This document shows, one piece after another, positions 8,001 through 16,378 of a stretch of 64,000 bases of DNA. The notes beneath the pieces were generated by a model. That model saw nothing but the letters and a program-made list of their open reading frames with translations. It did no database searches and was not told where the DNA came from. Position 1 is the stretch's first letter. The number at the start of each line of letters is the position of its first letter. The position numbers were made by a program, and so were the translations under genes. Location of the stretch: positions 248,001 through 312,000 of the forward strand of contig NZ_LT629792.1 of the NCBI RefSeq assembly GCF_900106055.1, in the 5' to 3' direction. The DNA comes from Schaalia radingae. GTDB lineage: Bacteria > Actinomycetota > Actinomycetes > Actinomycetales > Actinomycetaceae.

Positions 8001-10811
8001 AAGCTCGACCAGAAAGCCTTGAAGGCTTTATTCGAAGGCACAATCAACGATAATTCCCCATCGTGTGATAGCGAGGAGAGTGTTGCCGGCACCCCCAGTG
8101 ATTCAAGCCAGCTGAACATGCAAGAACTCTTCGAAGAAGTCTTGCACACCCGCGTCGAGGACCCGTCCGCCTCTTTCTTCGCTCTGGGTGGAGACTCTCT
8201 GAGATTCCAGATGCTGCTGAAATTGATTGGAGAACGAACCGGCAGACGTTTGAGGTTCCGCGATCTAATTCGCAATCCCTGTGTCCTCCAGGCGGCGCAA
8301 CTGGTTGAATCGGCCCAGGCGTCTGAGCAGTCGCACAACGCTATGACTGCAATCGAACATGATCCATATGCGCCATTCCCCTTGACTGAGATGCAGATGG
8401 CCTATTACGTGGGGCGTCAGCAGGGATTCGATCTTGGCGGTGTAGGTGAGCACTTCTATATTGAATCTGTCACCCATGCTGACATGCAGCGCCTGGAAAA
8501 CGCTCTCAATGCGGTGATTCAACGACATGAAATGCTGAGAGCCGTCTTTACCGATGATGGCCGTCAGCGTGTCTTGCCGGAAGTTCCCTGCTACACCGTT
8601 GACGTCAAGGATCTGCGCTGTGCCTCAGACAGCGAAATCTCTGAAGCCACAATGCGCGAACGCGAGGCGCTTAGCCACGAATGCTTTGATTTGGGTACAT
8701 GGCCGCTGTTCCGACTGCAGGCACACGCGTTGCCGGATGGGACTCATCGGCTCTTCTTCAGCATCGACATGATTATTGGCGATGGGGCGAGCCAGCGTAT
8801 CTTCATCAAGGATCTTGCCCGAGCGTATCGAGGCGAAGAGTTGCCTCCTGTGGCGGGATCGTATCGAGATCACGTGATCGCAATTAAGCGCATACAGGAT
8901 CAAAACCGCGCCAATGCGTACAGCTCGGAAATCAAGCGCATGATGGAGGAATTCCCCCTCGGCAATGTCCTGCCGGCGAACACGAGCGTTGTCGCCAGGC
9001 CACATATGCGCAGAATGTCGTGGGACGTTTTCGAAGATCTGGTGGAAAAGATCAGGTCTTACGCCGCACAGCAGGGAGTATCCCTGTCCACAGTCCTGCT
9101 CTATGCATATGCCTCCAGCCTTGCTTTGTCTTCGAGGGAGGGCAAGATCGGCATCAATGTCACGACGTACAACAGGAATTACGACCTGCCTGGAATCGAA
9201 GAAATGTTCGGAGATTTCACGGGTATCGCCCTGATAGATTTCGATGAATCGGAGGGCCAGGACGCATTGCCACGGATCCAGCAACTCCTTCTTGAACAGA
9301 TAGACGATTCCCGCTCAGGTGTACAGATGCTGGCAGAAATGGGGCGTCTCCAAGGGTTCGCAGGACAGGCCCTGGCGCCATTTGTGTTTACGTCCCTGCT
9401 TTTTGATGCGAAGAAAGCCGAAAACTCCGTGCTCGGGCACATTGAGTATGCGATTTCGCAAACTCCGCAGGTTCTGATCGACCACCAGGTTCTACCAACA
9501 GCACGCGGTTTGAACATCTCCTGGGACTTCGTTGAGCAGATCCTCGATCCAGCCCTGATGGAACAGATTTTTGCGTACTTTAAATCCTCCCTCCGTCAGT
9601 ACGCTGAGTCAGGGAGCCTGAGTTCCACCGTGCCAGTCGAGGTATTGCGAACCATTCGGCATTCGTGGGCATCCACGCGAGGCGCAGATATCGACACACG
9701 CACTCCAACGGTTCAGGCAAGCAACGATTCCACCGAACTTTCTGGAAGCATTCAGCAGATTCGCCGATGGCTTCATGAGGACTACGCGTTGGACTCGCAG
9801 ACTGATCTTGATGAATCACTCTTCAACGTCGGCATCGACTCTCTTGGTTTTGTTCAGCTGGTTCAGAAGGTGCAGCGCTATGCGGGCGGCAAGATTCCAC
9901 TCGCCCAGGCGCTGGCCAGTCCCACGATCCGCACACTCGCTCAGCTTTCGACCCGCGTGGTTCAACAGGATGAACGGTCTTCCTCGCTCAGCCTGCTCAG
10001 GCAGGGCGACCAGGAACTGGTCATCGTGATGGTGCACGGCGGGTTCGGAACCGTCGACATATATCGAGACCTGGCGCTGGGAATGAAGGCGGGGCCTCAG
10101 ATCTGGGGATTGAAGTTTGACTACTTTGCCCGGCAATGGCCCCAGCACATCAGTGTTGAAGAAATCGCGCAGCACTACCGTGCCGAGATTGGCCGACAGT
10201 TCGCCCCGTCGACGCGTTTTGTCGTCGTGGGGTGGAGTGCCGGCGGCACGTTGGGGCACGCTCTGGCGTCCCTCCTGGCGTCACGGTGCGAAGGGCTGGT
10301 GTTGTTGGACAGCCTGGCTCCGGGCGCCCATGCCCCCGTTGGAGAATTCACCCTGCAGGCCGATGAGACAGTGCTGAAACGAGCCGGTGTGGTGTATGAG
10401 AAGAAAGCAGCAGGCCTGCCGGAGCTGTGGAGCAGCGTCGAGAACGATCCGCAGGCGGTGTGTAAGATCGCCCAGACATTCTCCGACTCTCTGCTCGAAG
10501 ACCTCGGTGTCTCCGCCGGCCAGGTACGTGTTCGCGACCTGTCCACCTTGCGCACCCTCATTGCTGCTCGAAACGAGTACGCGCCATCTTATTGCGCCAT
10601 TCCAACCCTTATCGTCGTTCCCGACGACGGTGAAGCTTATAACTACGCGGACTGGGCGAAGTTTGCGGACTGTCGCCAGACAGAGAAAGTAGTGGGAAAC
10701 CATTATTCCTTTGTCATCGGCCCAGCGAGCGCTCCGACAGTTCAGGCAGTTGAAGAATTCATTACTCACACCTGTACACGCCAATCAGTGAAGGAAGCAG
10801 GCCAGGCATGA
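5079..10811 (+). CDS. NRPS: carrier-Cy-A(Cys)-PCP-Cy-PCP-thioesterase
   Basis: A 1910-aa synthetase. Domains in order: N-terminal carrier (Ser32 in PNSMML); cyclisation domain Cy1, whose D-x4-D-x2-S motif reads Asn206-Asp211-Ser214; adenylation domain (about 540-1010) with TSGSTGVPKG at 645; PCP1 (Ser1040, LGGDSL); Cy2 with an intact motif Asp1230-Asp1235-Ser1238; PCP2 (Ser1588, GIDSL); and a thioesterase with GWSAGG (Ser1720), Asp1744 and His1875. Reading the A-domain specificity positions by hand gives D-L-Y-N-M-S-L-I-W, one change from the DLYNLSLIW cysteine code I recall for yersiniabactin HMWP2. A single A domain must load both PCPs, as in HMWP2. The likely product is an acyl-(thiazoline or cysteinyl)-thiazoline acid. 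The GTG start overlaps the ligase stop (GTGA). Confidence 0.93.
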   Translation: MTDAQTVCDILESIVDVTFEPHDLLRARIPNSMMLMQAVLGLEARLSATIDLSRLDYDATVGDLVGIIEKRAESDQAADPDHEISLSPIQIAYLLGSEEDIELGGQSTFIYAEAAFETSAHEVAAAVRTIAQRHDVFSYRPDLETGTLKRTDSSISIETQEDDSPSARSRVREELMEQARKSNEDGPLVGVRILGNENASLCAYFNMVIMDAGSLYVFFRELRDILTGKDLPEAMPLRQATRLTTEHLQASVRQRDLEYWRTKVQDFPTPTCPAHRVMGDHPWHTERLNNRLDADLSRKLERVAEKAGASLSALILAACSAVVSRWNNSPGLMCNVTVSRRTALDPGKSVMGDFTSSMLMGIDVDNPDTIGELASTISRDMHDGIVHGSVSGVEVMTEFLRTEENQEQATASIVFTSYLGGSSNSDLKIDYLYTQTAQVSLDMQAMPAGNGQINLSWDVVPEYFPYATDMFECLKSLLARIADGHDALPVVDQATVIESEKYNSVRAGDSVRTMLDLVRDSVRKYPTHQAIIADPGYTYQELWEASGNVAAYLREKGAREKSTVIIEFAKDSADVVAMVAALRLGAAYVPVAAHLPAYRRDAIRRLIPGSVTITTDEALRESRVKREFVSDASPSREDLAYIIFTSGSTGVPKGVEISHGGAVGTISDINDRYGVDSHSRIIGLSSLGFDLSVYDIFGSLAAGATLVMVHDERDADRIIDVLRTQDITVWNSAPALMELALLRCEQTDRFDSVRTIMLSGDRIPASMPARAHAVFPNAQIYSLGGATEASIWSIQFPLDEDSLDNRIPYGYPLAGQGIHILGYDLTMCPRGVPGDIWISGQGVALGYARQPELTAEAFRDIPGLGRCYRTGDIGLFNHEGFVEFLGRKDRQVKVSGHRIELGEIESVLSRSGLVITSCAAIMEGAHTPSLVCAYVPRDGVQGTQIRDELAQQLPDYMIPRALIPVDSIPMTVNGKLDQKALKALFEGTINDNSPSCDSEESVAGTPSDSSQLNMQELFEEVLHTRVEDPSASFFALGGDSLRFQMLLKLIGERTGRRLRFRDLIRNPCVLQAAQLVESAQASEQSHNAMTAIEHDPYAPFPLTEMQMAYYVGRQQGFDLGGVGEHFYIESVTHADMQRLENALNAVIQRHEMLRAVFTDDGRQRVLPEVPCYTVDVKDLRCASDSEISEATMREREALSHECFDLGTWPLFRLQAHALPDGTHRLFFSIDMIIGDGASQRIFIKDLARAYRGEELPPVAGSYRDHVIAIKRIQDQNRANAYSSEIKRMMEEFPLGNVLPANTSVVARPHMRRMSWDVFEDLVEKIRSYAAQQGVSLSTVLLYAYASSLALSSREGKIGINVTTYNRNYDLPGIEEMFGDFTGIALIDFDESEGQDALPRIQQLLLEQIDDSRSGVQMLAEMGRLQGFAGQALAPFVFTSLLFDAKKAENSVLGHIEYAISQTPQVLIDHQVLPTARGLNISWDFVEQILDPALMEQIFAYFKSSLRQYAESGSLSSTVPVEVLRTIRHSWASTRGADIDTRTPTVQASNDSTELSGSIQQIRRWLHEDYALDSQTDLDESLFNVGIDSLGFVQLVQKVQRYAGGKIPLAQALASPTIRTLAQLSTRVVQQDERSSSLSLLRQGDQELVIVMVHGGFGTVDIYRDLALGMKAGPQIWGLKFDYFARQWPQHISVEEIAQHYRAEIGRQFAPSTRFVVVGWSAGGTLGHALASLLASRCEGLVLLDSLAPGAHAPVGEFTLQADETVLKRAGVVYEKKAAGLPELWSSVENDPQAVCKIAQTFSDSLLEDLGVSAGQVRVRDLSTLRTLIAARNEYAPSYCAIPTLIVVPDDGEAYNYADWAKFADCRQTEKVVGNHYSFVIGPASAPTVQAVEEFITHTCTRQSVKEAGQA

Positions 10812-11821
10812 AAATTCTGGTGATGGGAGGAACCGGTGTCACCGGAACTCGCGTGAGAAAGCTGCTCGCTGACAGCGACGCCGTCGTTGACTACAGCTCG
10901 CGGCACGAAAGTGATGACCCGCATCATGTGACGCTCAACCTGTCGGGGTCGACATCGAGAATCATCGATGTGCTCAGCACATATGACTGGGTGATCGCAT
11001 GTGTCGGTCCCTTCGAAAAGATCCTCGACAAAGTAGCTCTGCTATGTATGAAAGCAGGCACCAACTACATTGATGTCAATGACTCCATCGATGCCAGGGA
11101 AGCGATCCTGGCGCTTCCTGCACGGGATGCCGGAGTGGTAATGGTAACGGGCGCGGGCCTGTGTCCTGGCCTGTCGACCGCTCTGATGATGAGCATTCCG
11201 ACAGACGACATCACGCAGATTCGTGCAGAACTCACCATCGGGAAAGGGCAGCCATCCGGTGCGGCTGCCGTGCAGTCAATGATGTCGACAATGCATGGCG
11301 GCTATCGGATGATGCAGAACAGGCAAATAGTGACAATCCCGCATCAGGTACCTGCAGGACGATTTGTCGGGTACGAGTGTCCCGATATCGGTGCTGTGGG
11401 CAAAGTATTTCCCCAGGTGCAGGACTACAGCTACTTTGTTGCCTTTGAAGCACTGTCCGGGCAGATGGTGACAGCTTTGCAGCAGAAGAGGATTTTCTCT
11501 TTGCCGGTGATTTCCACCTGGCTTGCCAGGAAAGCATCACGCAGCGTGTCGAGGAAAGCCCTCGAGGCAAATCAGCCTCATCCTGCGTCCCTGTCGATCG
11601 CGATGCAGGGAAAGTCTGAACTTACCACTGTGTCGTTGTCAGGGTTGACTTCGTATGAATTCACTGCGGTGGCGGCGGCCAGCGCAGCGCGATTCCTCGT
11701 GTCGGACAAGATCAAACCAGGAGCCTACGAGGTTGCTGATCTGCCGAAACTTGCTGACTACCTGTTGGCGCAATCCCAGGAATATGGTGCGCGAATTTCC
11801 CGCACCCAGCGAGGCTTGTAA
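10808..11821 (+). CDS. saccharopine-dehydrogenase-like NAD(P) reductase
   Basis: A 337-aa protein with an N-terminal Rossmann motif (MGGTGVTGTRVRKLL, residues 6-20) and the saccharopine-dehydrogenase-like pattern VIACVGPFEK...CMKAGTNYIDVND. It starts at an ATG overlapping the NRPS stop codon (ATGA), so the two are translationally coupled. Known pyochelin and yersiniabactin pathways use a stand-alone reductase (PchG, Irp3) to turn a thiazoline into a thiazolidine, but those are Gfo/Idh-like. By position this protein is the candidate for that step with a different fold family. The exact substrate is inference; the reductase family is well supported. Confidence 0.75.
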   Translation: MKILVMGGTGVTGTRVRKLLADSDAVVDYSSRHESDDPHHVTLNLSGSTSRIIDVLSTYDWVIACVGPFEKILDKVALLCMKAGTNYIDVNDSIDAREAILALPARDAGVVMVTGAGLCPGLSTALMMSIPTDDITQIRAELTIGKGQPSGAAAVQSMMSTMHGGYRMMQNRQIVTIPHQVPAGRFVGYECPDIGAVGKVFPQVQDYSYFVAFEALSGQMVTALQQKRIFSLPVISTWLARKASRSVSRKALEANQPHPASLSIAMQGKSELTTVSLSGLTSYEFTAVAAASAARFLVSDKIKPGAYEVADLPKLADYLLAQSQEYGARISRTQRGL

Positions 11822-11852
11822 GACCAGTTCGCCAATCTTGAATGGAGAAACC

Positions 11853-12518
11853 GTGAAGTCGTTTTCGCAGTGGAGCATGGATCGCCCCAGAAAGCTCCGG
11901 CGGTATGAAGAGACAATCCACCCGCGTTTTCTGAAGAAGTATGCCGGTGAATCTCTGACATTTGACGAGATCTACCGTGAACTGTTGTCGCATACACCTC
12001 AGGGGTGGCAATTGCGTGCAGGTGATGTATTGCTTGATATCGGCTGTGGAACGGGCTGGTTTGCGCGAAAACTGTCGATGGAGCCGCATTGCGCTGGCAC
12101 CACTATTCATGGTGTCGATATTTCGCACAACGCCCTGAACATTGCCCGCGCTAGGCAGCCAAAGCAGACCAGCGCTGCGCGAGTCACCTACACGCAGGCA
12201 GATCTGATGGATGGCTTACCTATGAAAGCCGCCCGTGGAATCTGGTTTTGCGGAGCATGGCATCAGATGGGAGATGTCAGGAAAGCTCTTCACCATGTCG
12301 CATCCGCGCTCGCAGACGACGGTCTTCTTCGTATTCAGACCTATTGCGAAGAAACGCCCAACAAACAGCCAATTGACACGGCACTTATGCGTCTTCTCGG
12401 CCACTACGTCTTCCGTCCGGGCGAGATTGCAAACATCGCGCATGCATGTGGCTGCGAAATTATCCGCGAAGTGCGCAAGGGAATGGTGACGCTATGCACC
12501 ATGCGTCACGCGCACTAA
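11853..12518 (+). CDS. SAM-dependent methyltransferase (class I)
   Basis: A 221-aa protein with the SAM-binding motif VLLDIGCGTGWFA near residue 58, followed by an acidic post-I segment and the layout of the Methyltransf_11 family. It follows the reductase by 31 bp. In pyochelin and yersiniabactin assembly the N- or C-methyltransferase is embedded in the synthetase; this NRPS has no such insertion, so a free-standing enzyme could supply the methyl group, for example on a thiazolidine nitrogen. GTG 11853, with TGGAG upstream, is preferred to the longer frame that would run back into the reductase gene. The methylated atom is unknown. Confidence 0.8.
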   Translation: MKSFSQWSMDRPRKLRRYEETIHPRFLKKYAGESLTFDEIYRELLSHTPQGWQLRAGDVLLDIGCGTGWFARKLSMEPHCAGTTIHGVDISHNALNIARARQPKQTSAARVTYTQADLMDGLPMKAARGIWFCGAWHQMGDVRKALHHVASALADDGLLRIQTYCEETPNKQPIDTALMRLLGHYVFRPGEIANIAHACGCEIIREVRKGMVTLCTMRHAH

Positions 12519-12596
12519 AGGATCCGGGTCGTGTGGCCAGCCCCGTTCATCGAGATCCAGGCTCTTTGGTCACTGTGAGAGGAATGTGAAACATCG

Positions 12597-14330
12597 ATGA
12601 ATGTGCTGAGGGCTTGTGTGAAACCCCATCAGGGCAAGTATTTTCTTTCCGTACTCTTGGCAATAGTGGCGGTGCTGTGCGGATTCCTTCCGTACGTCGC
12701 TGCTTCTGCACTCATTGCCAGATTGCTCGCAGGACACTCGCAGGCAGGCTTTTACGTATTGTGGTGCGTGATCGCTGTTCTGGGCCACATCGCGAAAGCG
12801 CTTCTTTCAGGTGCATCCACACTTATTTCTCATCGCGCAGCATTCGCTGTGCTTTCCGAAATGCGCCGGTCGCTTGCGGTCAAGCTCGATCGTGTCCCCA
12901 TGGGATATCTGATCAATACTCCTTCGGGCGAGCTAAAGACGGCATTCGTTGAGCGAACCGAACAGCTTGAGGTGCCTCTGTCCCATGTCATTCCGGAGCT
13001 GACGGCAAACGTGATGGTTCCACTTGGAATAGTGGTGTACCTGTTCGCCCTCGACTGGCGAATGGCACTCGCTTCCTTGGTCACAATTCCAATCGGCATC
13101 TTCGCGTACATGATCGGCATGCGGAGCTACGCGGAAAAATACGGCCGCGTTGTGCAGGCGAAGAAACATATGGGCGCCGCCATTGTTGAATATGTAGGTG
13201 GGATCGAAGTGATCAAGGCCTTCAGCCGGACCGACTCCTCCTACCGGAAGTTCACTGAAGCTGTTCAGGCTAATTCCGGTCTGATGCTGGATTGGATGCG
13301 CGCAACACTGCCATGGACTGCCATCATGATGAATGTGTGGCCGGCGGTTCTGGTCGGGGTGCTGCCGATAGGGTGCCTCCTCACAATCAACGGGACCTTG
13401 CCGGCTGCGACTTTCGTGACGGTCATCATCCTGTCGCTGGGAATCATCGAACCCCTTTTTACAGCCATTTTATTCACCAGTGATATTTCGAAGATCTCGA
13501 CAGTTGCGAACGAGCTGAATTCGGTGCTTGAGCAGCCTGAGATGCAACGACCGTCCACCACGGTCAAACTCGACGGATCAGAAATTGTCATGAAAAACGT
13601 TGAGTTTTCCTATGAAGACGAGCTGGTTCTAAAGGGGGTAAATCTCACGGTGGCTCCAGGAAAGGTGACTGCGCTGGTGGGGCCGTCCGGTTCAGGAAAG
13701 TCAACAATTGCCCGGCTGATTGCCTCGCAATGGGATGCGACAGGCGGAACAATCACAATCGGCCGGCAGAACATCCGCGACATACCGCTCAGCCAGATTT
13801 CTCAGACCATTGCCTATGTTGCTCAGGACAATTATCTCTTCAACGACACGGTTATGAACAATATCCGAGTCGGCAGGCCAGATGCCTCTGATGATGAGGT
13901 GATTGCCACTGCGAAGGCAAGCGGTTGCCATGAGTTCATCATGGGACTCGACCACGGCTACGACACGCGCGTCGGATTCTCCGGTGGGCATCTATCAGGC
14001 GGGGAGCGCCAACGCATTGCAATAGCCCGAGCGATGATGAAAGATGCACCGATCATCATTCTTGATGAGGCAACTGCCTACACGGATCCGGAAAATGAGG
14101 CGGTTATTCAAGGTGCCGTCAGCCGTCTGGCTCGAGGCAAGACCATGATCGTCATTGCGCACAGACTCTCTACGGTCATCGACGCCGACGCCATAGCGGT
14201 TGTGGATGACGGTCGCATTATTTCCTGCGATACTCACGACAATCTTCTGGCTCACTGTCCGCTCTATCACCACATGTGGGACGCGCATGAATCGGCACGC
14301 GATATGGCAACGGAGGTTGCGACGAAATGA
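12597..14330 (+). CDS. YbtP/IrtA-like ABC transporter subunit
   Basis: A 577-aa half-transporter with an exporter-type fold: six membrane helices in residues 1-310, then an NBD with Walker A GPSGSGKST, Q-loop YVAQDNYLF, signature LSGGERQR and Walker B IIILDEATAYTDPENE. The DEATA-x-x-DPENE form is typical of the YbtPQ/IrtAB group, exporter-like proteins known to import ferric siderophores in Yersinia and mycobacteria. It is coupled to the next gene by a 4-bp ATGA overlap, so the two probably form a heterodimer. It has no N-terminal siderophore-reductase domain of the kind found in mycobacterial IrtA. Import of the metal-loaded NRPS product is inferred from context. Confidence 0.85.
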   Translation: MNVLRACVKPHQGKYFLSVLLAIVAVLCGFLPYVAASALIARLLAGHSQAGFYVLWCVIAVLGHIAKALLSGASTLISHRAAFAVLSEMRRSLAVKLDRVPMGYLINTPSGELKTAFVERTEQLEVPLSHVIPELTANVMVPLGIVVYLFALDWRMALASLVTIPIGIFAYMIGMRSYAEKYGRVVQAKKHMGAAIVEYVGGIEVIKAFSRTDSSYRKFTEAVQANSGLMLDWMRATLPWTAIMMNVWPAVLVGVLPIGCLLTINGTLPAATFVTVIILSLGIIEPLFTAILFTSDISKISTVANELNSVLEQPEMQRPSTTVKLDGSEIVMKNVEFSYEDELVLKGVNLTVAPGKVTALVGPSGSGKSTIARLIASQWDATGGTITIGRQNIRDIPLSQISQTIAYVAQDNYLFNDTVMNNIRVGRPDASDDEVIATAKASGCHEFIMGLDHGYDTRVGFSGGHLSGGERQRIAIARAMMKDAPIIILDEATAYTDPENEAVIQGAVSRLARGKTMIVIAHRLSTVIDADAIAVVDDGRIISCDTHDNLLAHCPLYHHMWDAHESARDMATEVATK

Positions 14331-16081
14331 TCTCGATATTCGCAAAGTTCTTCCGTTTTTCGGGCACGCACCGACGCTCCTGGTACTGGGCAATTGCGTT
14401 GGAATGTCTACGGTCGCTGGCCACTTCCATTCAGATCGTTCCACTGTTCATGGTGTTGTTTGCACTTGTCAATGGCACAATGACAGCGCGCATCATGTGG
14501 ATCAGCCTGGGACTTCTGATAGTTTCGGTCGTTCTGGCATCGGCCCTTCACTACGCCGGATACAGCCTCGAGATGCAAGCGTGCTACCTGATGCTCGATG
14601 ACAAACGCATCAACATTGGCCAGCGGATGCGTTTCATGCCGATGGGCTTTTTCAACAAGCGCAGCCTGGGTAACTTGACCGCAGTTTGCACCTCGACGAT
14701 GGAAGATCTGGAATCTCTGGCTGGCAACATCGTCGTGCGCGTGCTGACCGGCGTGCTTCATGCCACGATCCTCAGCTGCGGATTCATCATCATCGACTGG
14801 AGGATCGGTCTGCTGTATCTGTGCGGCGTGGCCGCCATGCTGGTAGTCAATTCCCGAATGATCGTCCTGTCGCGCAAATATTCACCTGCCCGCCTCGATG
14901 CTCAGACGAGGCTGGCAGATGCAGTGATGGAGTACATCCAGGGCGTGGGAGTCGTGAAATCATTCGGGATGTCCGATCGCCATAACACATCGATGGACAC
15001 AGCTATCGGTGAGGCCGAACGTCAGAACTATCGGCTGGAAAAGGTCAGTATTCCGCCGACCATGATTCAACAGATAGTGCTCAGAACCTTCTCCGTTGCC
15101 GCGATTGCTGCATCCATATATTTCTATGTCGCAGATTCGATGAAGCTGTTTGTCTGTCTGCTCGTCATCGTTGGCGCGTTTTTTGTGTACAGCAAAATCG
15201 AGGTTGCAGGCGCTTTGTCCTTCATGTTGCCGTCGATCGACCTGGCAATGGACCGAGTCAATGAAGTGGAAAACACACCGCTGATGACTGAGGCAGGCTC
15301 CATTACGCATGCTGACACCAGTGATTTGGTCCTGAAGGACGTGACATTTTCATATGGCGAAGGCGAAGAAAATGCAGTCATACACGGCGTGAACCTGACA
15401 ATTCCACAGGGAACCAGTTGCGCCATCGTCGGCCCGTCAGGCTCTGGGAAAACAACGCTCATGAAGCTGATAGCCCGCTTCTGGGATGTGCAGGGCGGTA
15501 GCGTGACGCTGGGTGGGCACGACGTCCGGGAATGGTCCTATGACAGGTTAATGGATCACTTCGCGATGGTGTTCCAGAACGTCTATCTGTTCAGTGACAC
15601 GGTCGAAAACAACATCACATTCGGCTGTCCGACAGCTACTCATGAGGACGTGGTGCGCGCTGCCCGACAGGCCTGCTGCCATGACTTCATCGAAGCCTTG
15701 CCTGATGGATACAGCACTGTGCTGGGAGAAGCGGGCGCGACACTGTCCGGCGGTGAGCGCCAGCGCCTGTCGATCGCTCGTGCCCTGCTGAAGGACGCGC
15801 CGATTATTCTGCTGGATGAGGCGACAGCCAACGTTGATCCAGAAAATGAAGCTGAGCTGCAAAGCGCGATCGAAACTCTCACTCGGAACAAGACAGTTGT
15901 GATGATTGCTCATCGCCTGAAGACTGTGAGAAATGCAGACCAGATTGTCGTTCTTGACCATGGGTGCGTTGTACAGCAGGGACAGCACGATGAACTGAGC
16001 AGACAAGACGGAATCTACCGTGACTTCGTGAATACCAGAGAACGAGCGATCAGCTGGAAGATTGCCACCGCATCCGACTAG
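14327..16081 (+). CDS. YbtQ/IrtB-like ABC transporter subunit
   Basis: A 584-aa partner half-transporter with an N-terminal six-helix membrane domain and a C-terminal NBD (Walker A GPSGSGKTT, Q-loop MVFQNVYLF, signature LSGGERQR, Walker B IILLDEATANVDPENE, switch IAHRL). Both NBDs of the pair look catalytically complete. Its ATG lies inside the end of the previous gene. It is the last gene of the island, which ends about 300 bp before the PEP carboxykinase gene. No siderophore-binding lipoprotein or dedicated exporter is encoded in the cluster, so export and outer capture would rely on other loci or on the ECF system. Confidence 0.85.
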   Translation: MISIFAKFFRFSGTHRRSWYWAIALECLRSLATSIQIVPLFMVLFALVNGTMTARIMWISLGLLIVSVVLASALHYAGYSLEMQACYLMLDDKRINIGQRMRFMPMGFFNKRSLGNLTAVCTSTMEDLESLAGNIVVRVLTGVLHATILSCGFIIIDWRIGLLYLCGVAAMLVVNSRMIVLSRKYSPARLDAQTRLADAVMEYIQGVGVVKSFGMSDRHNTSMDTAIGEAERQNYRLEKVSIPPTMIQQIVLRTFSVAAIAASIYFYVADSMKLFVCLLVIVGAFFVYSKIEVAGALSFMLPSIDLAMDRVNEVENTPLMTEAGSITHADTSDLVLKDVTFSYGEGEENAVIHGVNLTIPQGTSCAIVGPSGSGKTTLMKLIARFWDVQGGSVTLGGHDVREWSYDRLMDHFAMVFQNVYLFSDTVENNITFGCPTATHEDVVRAARQACCHDFIEALPDGYSTVLGEAGATLSGGERQRLSIARALLKDAPIILLDEATANVDPENEAELQSAIETLTRNKTVVMIAHRLKTVRNADQIVVLDHGCVVQQGQHDELSRQDGIYRDFVNTRERAISWKIATASD

Positions 16082-16378
16082 GCCAGGGGACAGTTTCCAT
16101 TCGGTATGAAGGCTGTTTTCAGAACGTGACAATTCGATTGTAGAAGGCGATTGATTGCCTCAGGTGCCTGCGGCGGGCAATGAGAGCGAAGCCGGCAGAC
16201 CCGCCGCACCGAGGATGACAGAGTGAACCAGGTGTCAGGATCGGTGTGCCAGGCCCTGAGCCGGCGCGCGGCGCTTGGACGTGACTGTGGTCCCAGAAAG
16301 ACTCTGTTGAAATCGCTATAGTTAGGATACCCAAAAGATAAAGTTGGGGTAGCCGAAATAAAGTTGGAGAGGGGTCCG
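16082..16378. other. intergenic region between metallophore island and pckG
   Basis: No gene is supported here. A 9-bp inverted repeat (TGCGGCGGG at 16169-16177 against CCCGCCGCA at 16200-16208, 22-nt loop) may serve as a weak terminator. Downstream, TTAGGATACCC at 16322-16332 resembles half a DtxR box but the second half is absent. A GGAGAGGGG ribosome binding site precedes the carboxykinase ATG. Confidence 0.4.

Noticed and set aside
12519..12596. Terminator splitting the island before the ABC pair
   Set aside because: The 78-bp gap has no convincing hairpin, so the genes are treated as one transcription unit.
16322..16345. DtxR box before pckG
   Set aside because: TTAGGATACCC resembles one half-site but the other half does not match, and no palindrome forms.
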